Assembly: GCF_024662015.1 (NCBI RefSeq) | Contig: NZ_CP102480.1 | Coordinates: 1,646,501 to 1,710,500, forward strand | DNA: 64,000 nucleotides | Origin: Nisaea acidiphila | GTDB lineage: Bacteria; Pseudomonadota; Alphaproteobacteria; Thalassobaculales; Thalassobaculaceae | Direction: 5' to 3' | Shown: positions 1 to 8,925 of the stretch, piece by piece | How the letters are laid out: every line of letters begins with the position of its first letter | Position numbering within the stretch: the stretch's first letter is position 1 | Program-made: the position numbers and the translations under genes | Notes under the pieces: model-generated | Database searches by the model: none | What the model saw: only the letters and a program-made list of their open reading frames with translations | What the model was told of the DNA's origin: nothing

Positions 1-500
1 CCGTCGCCGACGGTCTCCGTCGCACTCGCACTGAACAGGATCATCGCCAGTACCGGGCCGACGCAAGGAGTCCAGCCGAAGGCGAAGGCGAGGCCGACGA
101 GATAGGGGCCTATCAATCCGGCGGGCGCCGCCACGTCCATCCGGGCCTGGCGGTAGAGCAGCGGGATCTTCAGAACGCCGAGGAAGTGTAGCCCCATCAG
201 CCCGATCACAACTGCCGCAGCGTAACGCAGGATGTCGAAATACTCGCGCAGCTGCTGGCCGAAGACCGAAGCGCTGGCGCCGAGGCCGACGAAGACGGTG
301 ATAACGCCCGCGGAGAACAGGATCGCCGAAAGGACGACCTTGCGCCGCGCCGCGGCGTCGCCATCGACCTCGGAGATTTCGTTCATCGAAACCCCTGCCA
401 TATAACAAAGGTAGAACGGAACGATCGGCAGGATGCAGGGGGTCAGGAAAGAGGCCAGCCCTGCGGCAAAAGCGCCGCCGACGCCTATATCGAATCCCAT
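1..500 (-). CDS. ccdA: CcdA/SoxV-type thiol-disulfide transporter (partial, 3' end outside window)
   Basis: Translating the minus strand from ATG at 500 gives an uninterrupted hydrophobic protein that runs off the left edge of the window (about 166 residues seen). It carries the CcdA signature near the N-terminus (SFLTPCILPIVPFY) and a second cysteine motif (GWTPCVGPVL) near the break. CcdA-family proteins carry reducing power from cytoplasmic thioredoxin across the inner membrane to periplasmic thioredoxin-like partners. The gene is divergent from a SoxS-like thioredoxin and close to an ArsR repressor, an arrangement like soxR-soxS-soxV of sulfur oxidisers. I infer that it serves periplasmic sulfur or thiol redox rather than general cytochrome c maturation, but that is not proven. 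Confidence 0.88.
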   Translation of the reverse strand, partial: MGFDIGVGGAFAAGLASFLTPCILPIVPFYLCYMAGVSMNEISEVDGDAAARRKVVLSAILFSAGVITVFVGLGASASVFGQQLREYFDILRYAAAVVIGLMGLHFLGVLKIPLLYRQARMDVAAPAGLIGPYLVGLAFAFGWTPCVGPVLAMILFSASATETVGD

Positions 501-560
501 GTGACGCCCATTCTTGTATACTCCGGTCCGCGTTTCCCCAACCGCACTTGCGGCCAACAT

Positions 561-576
561 ATTCTAACATTAGAAT
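561..576. promoter_or_regulatory. ATTC-N8-GAAT operator for the SqrR/BigR-like repressor
   Basis: ATTCTAACATTAGAAT is a perfect 7-bp inverted repeat (ATTCTAA / TTAGAAT) with a 2-nt centre, between the divergent ccdA-like and thioredoxin genes. It fits the ATTC-N8-GAAT pattern described for persulfide-sensing ArsR repressors (SqrR, BigR). The ArsR gene at 1558 is the obvious candidate regulator, which would let one site control both directions. Confidence 0.7.
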
Positions 577-617
577 TTGTAATTATGTTCTACGCGACGA
601 TCGGACAACGCAAGAGA

Positions 618-1001
618 ATGTTTGCCAAGGCTCTGGCGAAAACAATCCTCTTTGCGGTCTTGCTCGTTTCGGTCTGCTCCGGCGGACAGGCCCGGGCCGG
701 AACGGAACTGCTTATGGTCGAACAGGCCGGATGCGAGTGGTGCGCCGCCTGGAACGCGGAAATCGGCGAGATCTATCACCTGACACCTGAAGGCAAGCGG
801 GCGCCGCTGCGGCGGCAGGATCTTTTCGACAAATGGCCGGCCGATATCACCATCAAGGGTCAGGTTCATTTCACGCCGACCTTCATCCTGCTGGTGGACG
901 GTAAGGAAGCCGGGCGGATCGAAGGATATCCCGGCGAGCATTTCTTCTGGCCGCTGCTCGCCCAAATGCTCAACCGGACCCCACGCGGGCCGGACAACTA
1001 A
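618..1001 (+). CDS. Periplasmic SoxS-like thioredoxin
   Basis: A 127-residue protein with an N-terminal signal peptide (hydrophobic core LFAVLLVSV, likely cleavage after GQARA), then a thioredoxin-type CEWC active site (Cys39/Cys42) and a cis-proline segment (HFTPTFILL). This resembles SoxS, the periplasmic reductant that keeps the Sox system active. I chose ATG 618 because it puts the signal peptide at the N-terminus; ATG 585 is also in frame. It is divergent from the ccdA-like gene, its likely electron donor, and heads a run of sulfur-linked genes. The shared operator at 561-576 suggests induction by persulfide or sulfide. Confidence 0.75.
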   Translation: MFAKALAKTILFAVLLVSVCSGGQARAGTELLMVEQAGCEWCAAWNAEIGEIYHLTPEGKRAPLRRQDLFDKWPADITIKGQVHFTPTFILLVDGKEAGRIEGYPGEHFFWPLLAQMLNRTPRGPDN

Positions 1002-1018
1002 ACGGGAGGAAACGACTC

Positions 1019-1534
1019 ATGAAATTCAATCTGCTTGCCGCCGCCGCAATGGCCGGCCTGATCGCGCTCTCATTTCCGCGCGCCTCAACGGCCCAGAACG
1101 CCGAGGCCATCTTCAGCACCGACTCGATGAAACCGGAAATCGCCCTCGATCTTGCAAAGTCGGCGCTCGATATCTGCCGGGCCGCCGGATACCAGGTCGC
1201 CATCGCCGTGGTCGACCGTTCCGGCCTGACGCAAGTTGTGCTGCGGGACCGCTTCGCCGGCGCACATACCGTCGATACAGCGACGCGAAAGGCCTGGACG
1301 GCGGTCAGCTTCCGGACTGCAACCCTCGATCTCGGTACACTCGTCAAGGAATCTCCCGTGATGGCCGGTCTGCCCGACATCACGAACGCGCTCGTGCTCG
1401 GTGGGGGTATCCCGGTCCAGGCGGCCGGCAATATTGTTGGCGGAATCGGCATTTCCGGGGCTCCGGGTGCCGACCTCGATCATGAGTGTGCAGAAAAAGC
1501 GATTGAAAAATTTCAGGATTTACTGGATTTCTAG
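1019..1534 (+). CDS. Exported GlcG/HbpS-family (DUF336) protein
   Basis: 171 residues with a signal peptide ending near FPRASTAQ, followed by one complete GlcG/HbpS (DUF336) domain. Visible family features are the GYQVAIAVVDRSG strand, the TATRKAWTA helix and the GGGIPV...GGIGISG turn. Family members bind haem or small ligands, and some act as extracellular redox sensors. The gene starts 17 nt after the thioredoxin stop with a good Shine-Dalgarno (GGGAGG), so the two are probably co-transcribed. Its place in a persulfide-regulated operon is the main clue to its role, which is otherwise unknown. Confidence 0.8.
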   Translation: MKFNLLAAAAMAGLIALSFPRASTAQNAEAIFSTDSMKPEIALDLAKSALDICRAAGYQVAIAVVDRSGLTQVVLRDRFAGAHTVDTATRKAWTAVSFRTATLDLGTLVKESPVMAGLPDITNALVLGGGIPVQAAGNIVGGIGISGAPGADLDHECAEKAIEKFQDLLDF

Positions 1535-1557
1535 GCGCCTCGTTCTGGAGTTACGAC

Positions 1558-1917
1558 ATGCCGCTTCCCGTTCTTGATGAATCCGTCACCGACGCCGAGT
1601 TCGACACGATGGTCGAAAACGCCACCCGTGCCACGGAGTTCATGAAGGCGCTCGCCCACGAGGGGCGGCTGTTGATCCTGTGCCAGCTGGCGACCGGGGA
1701 GAAATCCGTTACCGAGCTGGAGGAATTGCTCTCCTCGCGTCAGGCCGCCGTCTCGCAACAATTGGCGCGGCTGCGCCTGGAAGGTCTGGTCAACCACCGG
1801 CGCGACGGCAAGGCGATCTATTACAGCCTGAAAGACGACCGGGCGGTGCGTATCCTCGAACTGCTCTACGACATGTTCTGCAAGGACGAGAGCGGGGTCG
1901 CGCTGGAAACCGCCTGA
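1558..1917 (+). CDS. ArsR-family persulfide-sensing repressor (SqrR/BigR/SoxR type)
   Basis: A 119-residue winged-helix protein. The recognition region is SSRQAAVSQQLARLRLEG and the wing is RRDGKAIYYSL. Cys42 (LILCQL) and Cys108 (DMFCKD) lie at the spacing of the SqrR cysteines (Cys41 and Cys107 in Rhodobacter), which form a tetrasulfide link on persulfide exposure and release DNA. It has no metal-site CVC motif, which argues against an ArsR/SmtB metal sensor. It sits between the exported thiol-redox genes and the sulfur transporter and probably represses them through the operator at 561-576. Confidence 0.85.
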   Translation: MPLPVLDESVTDAEFDTMVENATRATEFMKALAHEGRLLILCQLATGEKSVTELEELLSSRQAAVSQQLARLRLEGLVNHRRDGKAIYYSLKDDRAVRILELLYDMFCKDESGVALETA

Positions 1918-1991
1918 GCAGTGAGTTGGTTCGGGAAAAGCACATGAAACCGCAGGTCGACAGGCCTGCGGAACTGCGCCACTATCGCTGA

Positions 1992-3095
1992 ATGTTCGGC
2001 CTGACTGATACCGCTGCGGTGACCCTGGTTGGCTTCGCCAGCGGCCTCGTATTGGGTCTGGCATCCCGCATTCCCCGGTTCTGCACCCTCGGCGCGATCG
2101 AAGATGCGCTCTATGGGGGCAATCGCGACCGCATCATGATGTGGCCGATGGCGATCGGTACGGCGGTCGCGGTAACCGCCCTGCTCTCAGCCTTCGGGCT
2201 GGCGGCCGTGGAGGGATCTGTCTATCTGCGCTTCGAGTTCAGCCTCTCCGCATCGCTTGCCGGCGGGCTGATGTTCGGTGTCGGCATGGCACTCGCCGGC
2301 AATTGCGGCTTCGGCGCACTCGCCCGGATCGGGGGCGGCGATATCCGCTCGGCGCTGATCGTTTTGACGATCGGGATCGCGGCCTATTCGACCGCCGTCG
2401 GGCCGCTCGCGGAAATGAGAAACGCGCTGTTTCCCCGTGAACATGCGGCAAGTCTCTCCGACAGCTCGCTCGCCGTGCTGCTGGAAGAGGTCACAAGCAT
2501 TCCGGAGCTCTATATCTCCCTCGCGGTCGCGCTTCTTCTCGTGGCGCCCGCGTTGACCGACCCACACTTCGTCCGCAACCGTTCCGCCGTCCTTTGGTCC
2601 GTTCTTATCGGCCTCTCCTGCACGGCCGCCTGGTTCGGCACGACCTATGTCGCGCAGACGGGTTTCGACCCCATCCCTGTCGAGTCCCATAGCTTTACAA
2701 TGCCTCTCGGAGAAATCTTGCTACAGGCCATGGGAGTGAACAGTCTTGGCGGTTTCTCCGTCGGATCTGTCCTCGGGGTCGTCGCCGGAGCCTGGTTAGG
2801 CGCGCGTATCCGCCATCAGTTCCGCTGGGAGGCCTGCGACGATCCGGGGGAATTGCGCCGGCAGATTTTCGGCGCGGCCCTGATGGGGGTCGGCGGCGTG
2901 ATCGCTCTCGGATGTTCCGTCGGGCAGGGTCTCTCGGCCTTCTCCGCTCTTGCGATCAGCGCCCCTGTGACCATTTTGGCCATCCTCGTCGGCGCGGTGC
3001 TGGGTCTGCGATATCTTGTCGAGGGTCGCAATCCGTTCGAGAGCCTTTCCGCCATACTGCCCCGCCTCTTCGGCAAGCGCCCGCGATCGCATTGA
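1992..3095 (+). CDS. YeeE/YedE-family sulfur (thiosulfate-type) transporter
   Basis: 367 residues, almost all in hydrophobic helices (about nine or ten). It has the family's conserved cysteine motifs: RFCTLGA near residue 30, AGNCGFG near 100 and ALGCSVGQG near 305. In the YeeE/TsuA structure such cysteines line the path for thiosulfate, and related PmpA/PmpB proteins are linked to persulfide metabolism. The gene follows the ArsR repressor by 74 nt on the same strand and is probably part of the same regulon. The exact substrate cannot be read from sequence. Confidence 0.85.
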   Translation: MFGLTDTAAVTLVGFASGLVLGLASRIPRFCTLGAIEDALYGGNRDRIMMWPMAIGTAVAVTALLSAFGLAAVEGSVYLRFEFSLSASLAGGLMFGVGMALAGNCGFGALARIGGGDIRSALIVLTIGIAAYSTAVGPLAEMRNALFPREHAASLSDSSLAVLLEEVTSIPELYISLAVALLLVAPALTDPHFVRNRSAVLWSVLIGLSCTAAWFGTTYVAQTGFDPIPVESHSFTMPLGEILLQAMGVNSLGGFSVGSVLGVVAGAWLGARIRHQFRWEACDDPGELRRQIFGAALMGVGGVIALGCSVGQGLSAFSALAISAPVTILAILVGAVLGLRYLVEGRNPFESLSAILPRLFGKRPRSH

Positions 3096-3453
3096 GCGAA
3101 CGCGCCCCCGGCCAGAGCGGCGCCGGGACAGCCTTCAGGGATGCAATCGGAGAAAACAATCATGTGGCGGAAAAAGCACAGGCCGCAGCTTTCGCAGCAG
3201 AAGCGTGATTTCCGACTCGCCCATCATGTCATGAGCTGGCATGGTTAACGCGCTCCGGCAATTCGGCCGGAGCCAGCTGCCACGAGCAGGGAGATTTCTA
3301 TGCGCATGATGAGCAATCCATCGGCCCTTATGGCCTGATCGTCGACGCGCGTAGCTTTCCAGCCTTCGGAATACCTTCTTCCACATTTCGGCTCTTACGC
3401 GTGATCGGCGCCGTCCCCGCGACGTCCCGACCCGATGCGTTTGGAGCTGAACC
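3096..3453. other. Intergenic stretch without a convincing gene
   Basis: 358 nt between the transporter and the ABC exporter. It holds a perfect 8-bp hairpin (GCTCCGGC/GCCGGAGC, 3252-3273, no T-run) that may end the upstream transcript. A 12-codon open frame starts at ATG 3300 behind a good Shine-Dalgarno (GGGAG at 3289-3293). No longer coding region with family resemblance was seen. Confidence 0.5.
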
Positions 3454-5325
3454 GTGTACCACCATATCCCCAGTCTGATCGATCCCTGCGCCTCGGATCG
3501 CCTGGAACAACCTCCCAAGGGATTGTTCGCCTTCTACCGCCATTTCCTGCGGCAGGTCTGGCCGCTCTTCACCTGCGTGGCAATCACCATCGGTGTCCTT
3601 GCCCTGATCAACGCGGCCCTATTCCTCGTTGTCGGCCTGCTGATCGACGGCATGCAGGGCGCGGAGACGCCTGCGGCCTTTTTCGCCGAGTACGGTTGGC
3701 TATTGGCGCTTGTCGCCATCGCCACGCTGGTTCTGGAACCCCTGCTGCTGGGCGTGCATCTAGCGATCTTCAACCAGTCGATCGTGCCGGCCTTCACGAA
3801 CCTCGTTCGCTGGCAAAGCCACCGTCACATGCTGCGTCAGAGCATGAGCTATTTCAGCAACGACTTCGCCGGGCGGTTGAGTCAAAAGGTCATGCAGACG
3901 GGCCTCTCGCTCCGCCGCTCCGTAGGCCAGCTGATCGATGCCGTCTGGTACGTGACAGTCTTCTGGATCTCGGGAATTGGCATTCTCGCCGGTTTCGACG
4001 TTCGCCTGATGCCGCCGCTCCTCGTCTGGCTGGTCGCCTACGGTATTGCGCTCTGGGTCATCGTCCCGCGCATCAAGGTGCGTGCTGCGGCCGCCTCCGA
4101 GGCGCATTCCCAGCTGACCGGCAGGATCGTCGACAGCTACACGAACATCCAGACGGTCAAGCTGTTCGGCCACACCGCCCGCGAGGACGACTACGCCCGC
4201 ACGGGCATGGAGAACCAGCGCGAAGCGAGCTTCCGGGTGATGGCGGAGGTTTCCAACATGGAACTTCTGATCACGGTGATGAATGGCGGTCTTCTGCTCG
4301 GCCACGGAGCTCTCGCGCTCTGGCTCTGGAGCCTCGGGGAGGTCAGCGTCGGCGCGGCGGCGGCCTCGCTTGCCCTGGTGATGCGGGTCATCACGATGTC
4401 GCACTGGGTGATGTTCGTCGCTTCCGAGATTGCGGAAAACGTAGGCCAGGTACGGGACGGCGCCGACAGCATCGCGGTCCCGCACGCCGTGACCGACGAT
4501 CCGGGCGCCCCGCCGCTCTCCGTGACCAAGGGTGAGATCCGCTTCGAGCAGGTGGCGTTCAACTACGACCGCCAAGAGACGGCGGCCGGTCCGGTTGTGC
4601 ACGATCTCAACCTGACCATCGCACCTGGAGAGAAGGTCGGACTGGTCGGCCGCTCCGGAGCCGGAAAGTCGACTCTGGTCAACCTGTTGCTTCGGTTCCA
4701 CGACGTGTCCGCCGGCCGGATCCTGATCGACGGACAGGATATTTCCGGCGTGCAGCAGGAGAGCCTGCGCTCGGCGATCGGCATGGTGACGCAGGACACC
4801 TCTCTGCTGCATCGCTCCGTGCTGGACAATATCCGCTACGGGCGGCCTGAGGCCGATCTCGAACAAGTGGAGGAGGCTGCGCGCCGCGCGCATGCGGACG
4901 AGTTCATCCGCGATCTCGAGGATCCGGAAGGCCGGCGCGGTTACAAGGCCCATGTCGGCGAGCGGGGCGTCAAGCTCAGCGGCGGCCAGCGCCAGAGAAT
5001 CGCGATCGCGCGCGTGCTGCTGAAGAACGCGCCGATCCTGATCCTCGACGAGGCGACCTCGGCGCTGGACAGCACCGTGGAGGCGGCGATCCAGGAGCAG
5101 CTCTTCAACCTGATGGCCGGCAAGACGGTAATCGCCATCGCCCACCGACTCTCGACCATCGCCGCGATGGACCGGCTGGTGATCCTCGATCGCGGCCGGA
5201 TCGTCGAGCAGGGCAGCCATACCGAACTGCTGGAGCAGGGCGGGATCTATGCCGAGCTTTGGGCCCGGCAATCCTCCGGCTTCATCGCCGAGGATCTGGA
5301 GACGGCGCCGGCGAATACGGGGTGA
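3454..5325 (+). CDS. ABC exporter, fused permease-ATPase (MsbA/multidrug type)
   Basis: 623 residues starting at a GTG behind GGAG (3443-3446). The N-terminal half has about six membrane helices of the type I exporter fold. The ATPase half begins near residue 355 and has Walker A GRSGAGKST (near 400), Q-loop VTQDTS, signature LSGGQRQR (near 508), Walker B ILILDEATSALD (near 530) and the H-loop IAHRLST. Such proteins work as homodimers or heterodimers and flip lipids or export drugs and peptides. No accessory gene is adjacent, so the substrate is unknown. Confidence 0.9.
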   Translation: MYHHIPSLIDPCASDRLEQPPKGLFAFYRHFLRQVWPLFTCVAITIGVLALINAALFLVVGLLIDGMQGAETPAAFFAEYGWLLALVAIATLVLEPLLLGVHLAIFNQSIVPAFTNLVRWQSHRHMLRQSMSYFSNDFAGRLSQKVMQTGLSLRRSVGQLIDAVWYVTVFWISGIGILAGFDVRLMPPLLVWLVAYGIALWVIVPRIKVRAAAASEAHSQLTGRIVDSYTNIQTVKLFGHTAREDDYARTGMENQREASFRVMAEVSNMELLITVMNGGLLLGHGALALWLWSLGEVSVGAAAASLALVMRVITMSHWVMFVASEIAENVGQVRDGADSIAVPHAVTDDPGAPPLSVTKGEIRFEQVAFNYDRQETAAGPVVHDLNLTIAPGEKVGLVGRSGAGKSTLVNLLLRFHDVSAGRILIDGQDISGVQQESLRSAIGMVTQDTSLLHRSVLDNIRYGRPEADLEQVEEAARRAHADEFIRDLEDPEGRRGYKAHVGERGVKLSGGQRQRIAIARVLLKNAPILILDEATSALDSTVEAAIQEQLFNLMAGKTVIAIAHRLSTIAAMDRLVILDRGRIVEQGSHTELLEQGGIYAELWARQSSGFIAEDLETAPANTG

Positions 5326-5343
5326 ACTGCGCTCGCGCCCGAC

Positions 5344-5371
5344 AAAAAAGAGCCCGGCCGCAAGGCCGGGC
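5344..5371 (-). terminator. Rho-independent terminator of the DUF4170 gene
   Basis: An 8-bp GC stem (GCCCGGCC/GGCCGGGC, 5352-5371) with a GCAA loop is followed on the minus strand by a run of six T residues (AAAAAA at 5344-5349 on plus). It ends transcription coming from 5651, and may also slow read-through from the ABC gene on the other strand. Confidence 0.8.
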
Positions 5372-5453
5372 AGTCAGGCTTACGTCGGACCGGAGATCAA
5401 GAAACGGTCCGAACCGCCAGGGATTGAAGTCTGGTCCCGCGGGAACCGCCGCC

Positions 5454-5651
5454 TCAGCCGGCGGCGCCCTCCTGCACGATGGTGTAGCGGGCCGTGCAGA
5501 TGCTGCGCGTTTCGCTGGCGACCCGGTCCCAGACCGCCCGCGCCTCTCTCTGGTCTCCGAACGGGCCGAAGAGACGCTCGGTTCCGTCGATCAGCTGGCT
5601 GAAGCGGGTGTCGGTATATTCCCCGCCGATGACCCAAAATCGTTTGCTCAT
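5454..5651 (-). CDS. DUF4170 small protein
   Basis: 65 residues with the typical DUF4170 opening (SKRFWVIGGEYTDTRF) and a closing RYTIVQE strand. The family is confined to Alphaproteobacteria and has no known function. A strong GGAGAG Shine-Dalgarno precedes ATG 5651. It lies 120 nt downstream of aceA on the same strand and is followed by a clear terminator, so it is probably the last gene of an aceA transcript. Confidence 0.8.
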   Translation of the reverse strand: MSKRFWVIGGEYTDTRFSQLIDGTERLFGPFGDQREARAVWDRVASETRSICTARYTIVQEGAAG

Positions 5652-5771
5652 GACACTCTCTCCTCGTCTTGCCGGAGGCCTCCGGGATGTCCGGGAGCCG
5701 GCGGGCGTCGATGGTGTGGTGGCCGCCCGCCGGTCCCCTTTGCTCCCGGACCCCGTCCTCCCTTGGACTTC

Positions 5772-7076
<1,305 letters not shown>

Positions 7077-7339
7077 GTCTTCCTCCTCGATGGCGCGAGC
7101 CCGTCGCGCGGTTGTCGGTGTCTGTCGCGGCACCTTTACTCGAAATGTGCACCGCAAAACTGAAACGACCCTGCAAGAGAAAGACGACGCCGTCCATAAC
7201 CCGTTGAAAGTAAAAAAGTAAATCTGTCAAACTTGTAAAATTAAATCACCGGTATTTGAAAATCGTGAAAATGATTGTGCAACAGCGAAAGAGCCATAAG
7301 GTGAGGCGACATCCTTTGCGGATGCGGGAGGAAAAGGCG
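7077..7339. promoter_or_regulatory. Divergent aceA / ramB-like control region
   Basis: 263 nt between divergent start codons with an AT-rich core (about 7195-7285). TTTGCGG occurs at 7315-7321 on plus and again, inverted, at 7152-7158 near the aceA side. RamB-type regulators are reported to bind TTTGC-containing sites, so these are candidate operators. This is inference only. Confidence 0.4.
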
Positions 7340-8776
7340 ATGGAAACGCTTGACCGCAAAGCGATGCTGGGGCCGAAGATCCGCCGTTTCCGGACCGACC
7401 TCGGCATGAGCCAGACGGAAATGGCGGGCGAGATCGGCATTTCGCCGAGCTATCTCAATCTGATCGAACACAACCAACGGCCGGTCACGGTGCCGCTGCT
7501 GTTCAAGCTCGGGCAGGCCTTTGATCTCGATCTGAAACAGTTCGCCGAGGATGACGACGCCAAAATCGTCGCCGAACTCGCGGAGGTTTTCAGCGACCCG
7601 CTGTTCCGGGACCAGCCGGTGCGTCCGGCCGAGCTGCAGGAATTCGCAGTCCGCTCCCCGAACGCGGCACAAGCCATGCTGCGGCTCTATCACGCCTACC
7701 GGCAGGTCTGGGAGAACGCACGGCACGGCGCCGGCGGCGACGGACGCGATCCCCTGCCCGACCCGGATCATCCGCTTTCCCCGGTCGAGGCCGTGCGCGA
7801 CATGCACCAGCGCGAGGCCAATCACTTTCCGGAACTTGAGGAAGCCGCCGAGGCTCTTTGGCGTGACGCAGGCCTCGACCGCAACGACCTGTTCCGAGGT
7901 CTGACGGCGTATCTCGCCGACCGGCATGCCGTCTCGGTCAAGGTGATGCCGGTCCACGTGATGACCGACACGCTGCGCCGTTACGATCCGCATGGCCGCC
8001 GCATCCTTCTGTCCGAGGCGTTGCTGGCTTCCGGTCGCTGTTTTCAGATCGCCGCGCAGATCGCGGTGCTGGCCCATCACGAGCTGATCGAAAGCGTCAT
8101 CGAGCGGCTGCAACCGGCGGACGGGGAGACCCGCAATCTCCTCATCGTCGCGCTCAGCAATTACTTCGCCGGCGCCGTTCTGATGCCTTACGAGGCCTTC
8201 CGGACATCGGCACAAGAACTCCGGCACGACCTGGAGCTGCTCCGCCGCCGGTTCGGCGCCAGCTTCGAACAGGTGAGCCACCGCCTGACCACGCTGCAGC
8301 GCCCTGGCGCCCGCGGGATTCCGTTTTTCTTCATTCGCGTCGATGCCGCCGGCAATGTCTCAAAGCGCCTCAACGGAGGCGGTTTCCAGTTCGCGCGTTA
8401 CGGTGGCACCTGCCCGCGCTGGGTCGTGCACGAGGCGTTCCGCACGCCGGGCCAGGTTCACACCCAGGTCGCCCGGATGCCCGACGAGACCACCTTCTTC
8501 ACCATCGCCCGCACGCTCGACAGTGCCGGCGGCTGGCACGAGCAATTGCAGCCGCAATTCGCCGTCGGGCTCGGCTGCGAGATCAAGGATGCGAAACATC
8601 TGGTTTATGCCGACGGGCTCGACCTGCCGAAGGCGAGCGGAGCCACCCCGGTCGGGGTCTCCTGCCGACTGTGCGAACGGCTCGATTGCAGCCAGCGCGC
8701 CCATCCGCCGCTGAACCGCACGATCCGCGCGGACCAGCACATGAAAAAAGCGTCCGCATTTTCGTTTGAAGAATGA
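7340..8776 (+). CDS. XRE-family short-chain fatty acyl regulator (ScfR/RamB type)
   Basis: 478 residues from ATG 7340, which has GGGAGG eight bases upstream. An N-terminal XRE helix-turn-helix (GMSQTEMAGEIGISPSYLNLIE) is followed by an IrrE-like middle region and a C-terminal ScfR domain (DUF2083), with a cysteine cluster (SCRLCERLDC) near residue 445. RamB and related ScfRs sense short-chain acyl-CoA and control the glyoxylate and methylcitrate cycles. Divergence from aceA supports that role here. Whether it activates or represses cannot be told from sequence. Confidence 0.85.
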   Translation: METLDRKAMLGPKIRRFRTDLGMSQTEMAGEIGISPSYLNLIEHNQRPVTVPLLFKLGQAFDLDLKQFAEDDDAKIVAELAEVFSDPLFRDQPVRPAELQEFAVRSPNAAQAMLRLYHAYRQVWENARHGAGGDGRDPLPDPDHPLSPVEAVRDMHQREANHFPELEEAAEALWRDAGLDRNDLFRGLTAYLADRHAVSVKVMPVHVMTDTLRRYDPHGRRILLSEALLASGRCFQIAAQIAVLAHHELIESVIERLQPADGETRNLLIVALSNYFAGAVLMPYEAFRTSAQELRHDLELLRRRFGASFEQVSHRLTTLQRPGARGIPFFFIRVDAAGNVSKRLNGGGFQFARYGGTCPRWVVHEAFRTPGQVHTQVARMPDETTFFTIARTLDSAGGWHEQLQPQFAVGLGCEIKDAKHLVYADGLDLPKASGATPVGVSCRLCERLDCSQRAHPPLNRTIRADQHMKKASAFSFEE

Positions 8777-8925
8777 ACCGTTACAACGGAATCAAGACAT
8801 ATCTCAATCATTAACACTTATTATAAATATGCATTTATCCCGTAATAGGTGCACTGAGCATTACTCTTATGTAAACTGAAAGGAAAAACTATCCCACTGG
8901 GACCGCAAACAGTTGGGAGAGAGAT
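8777..8925. promoter_or_regulatory. AT-rich promoter region of the luxP-luxQ pair
   Basis: About 150 nt of unusually AT-rich sequence precedes the luxP-like gene. The region is presumed to hold its promoter. I could not assign -35/-10 boxes with confidence. Confidence 0.35.
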
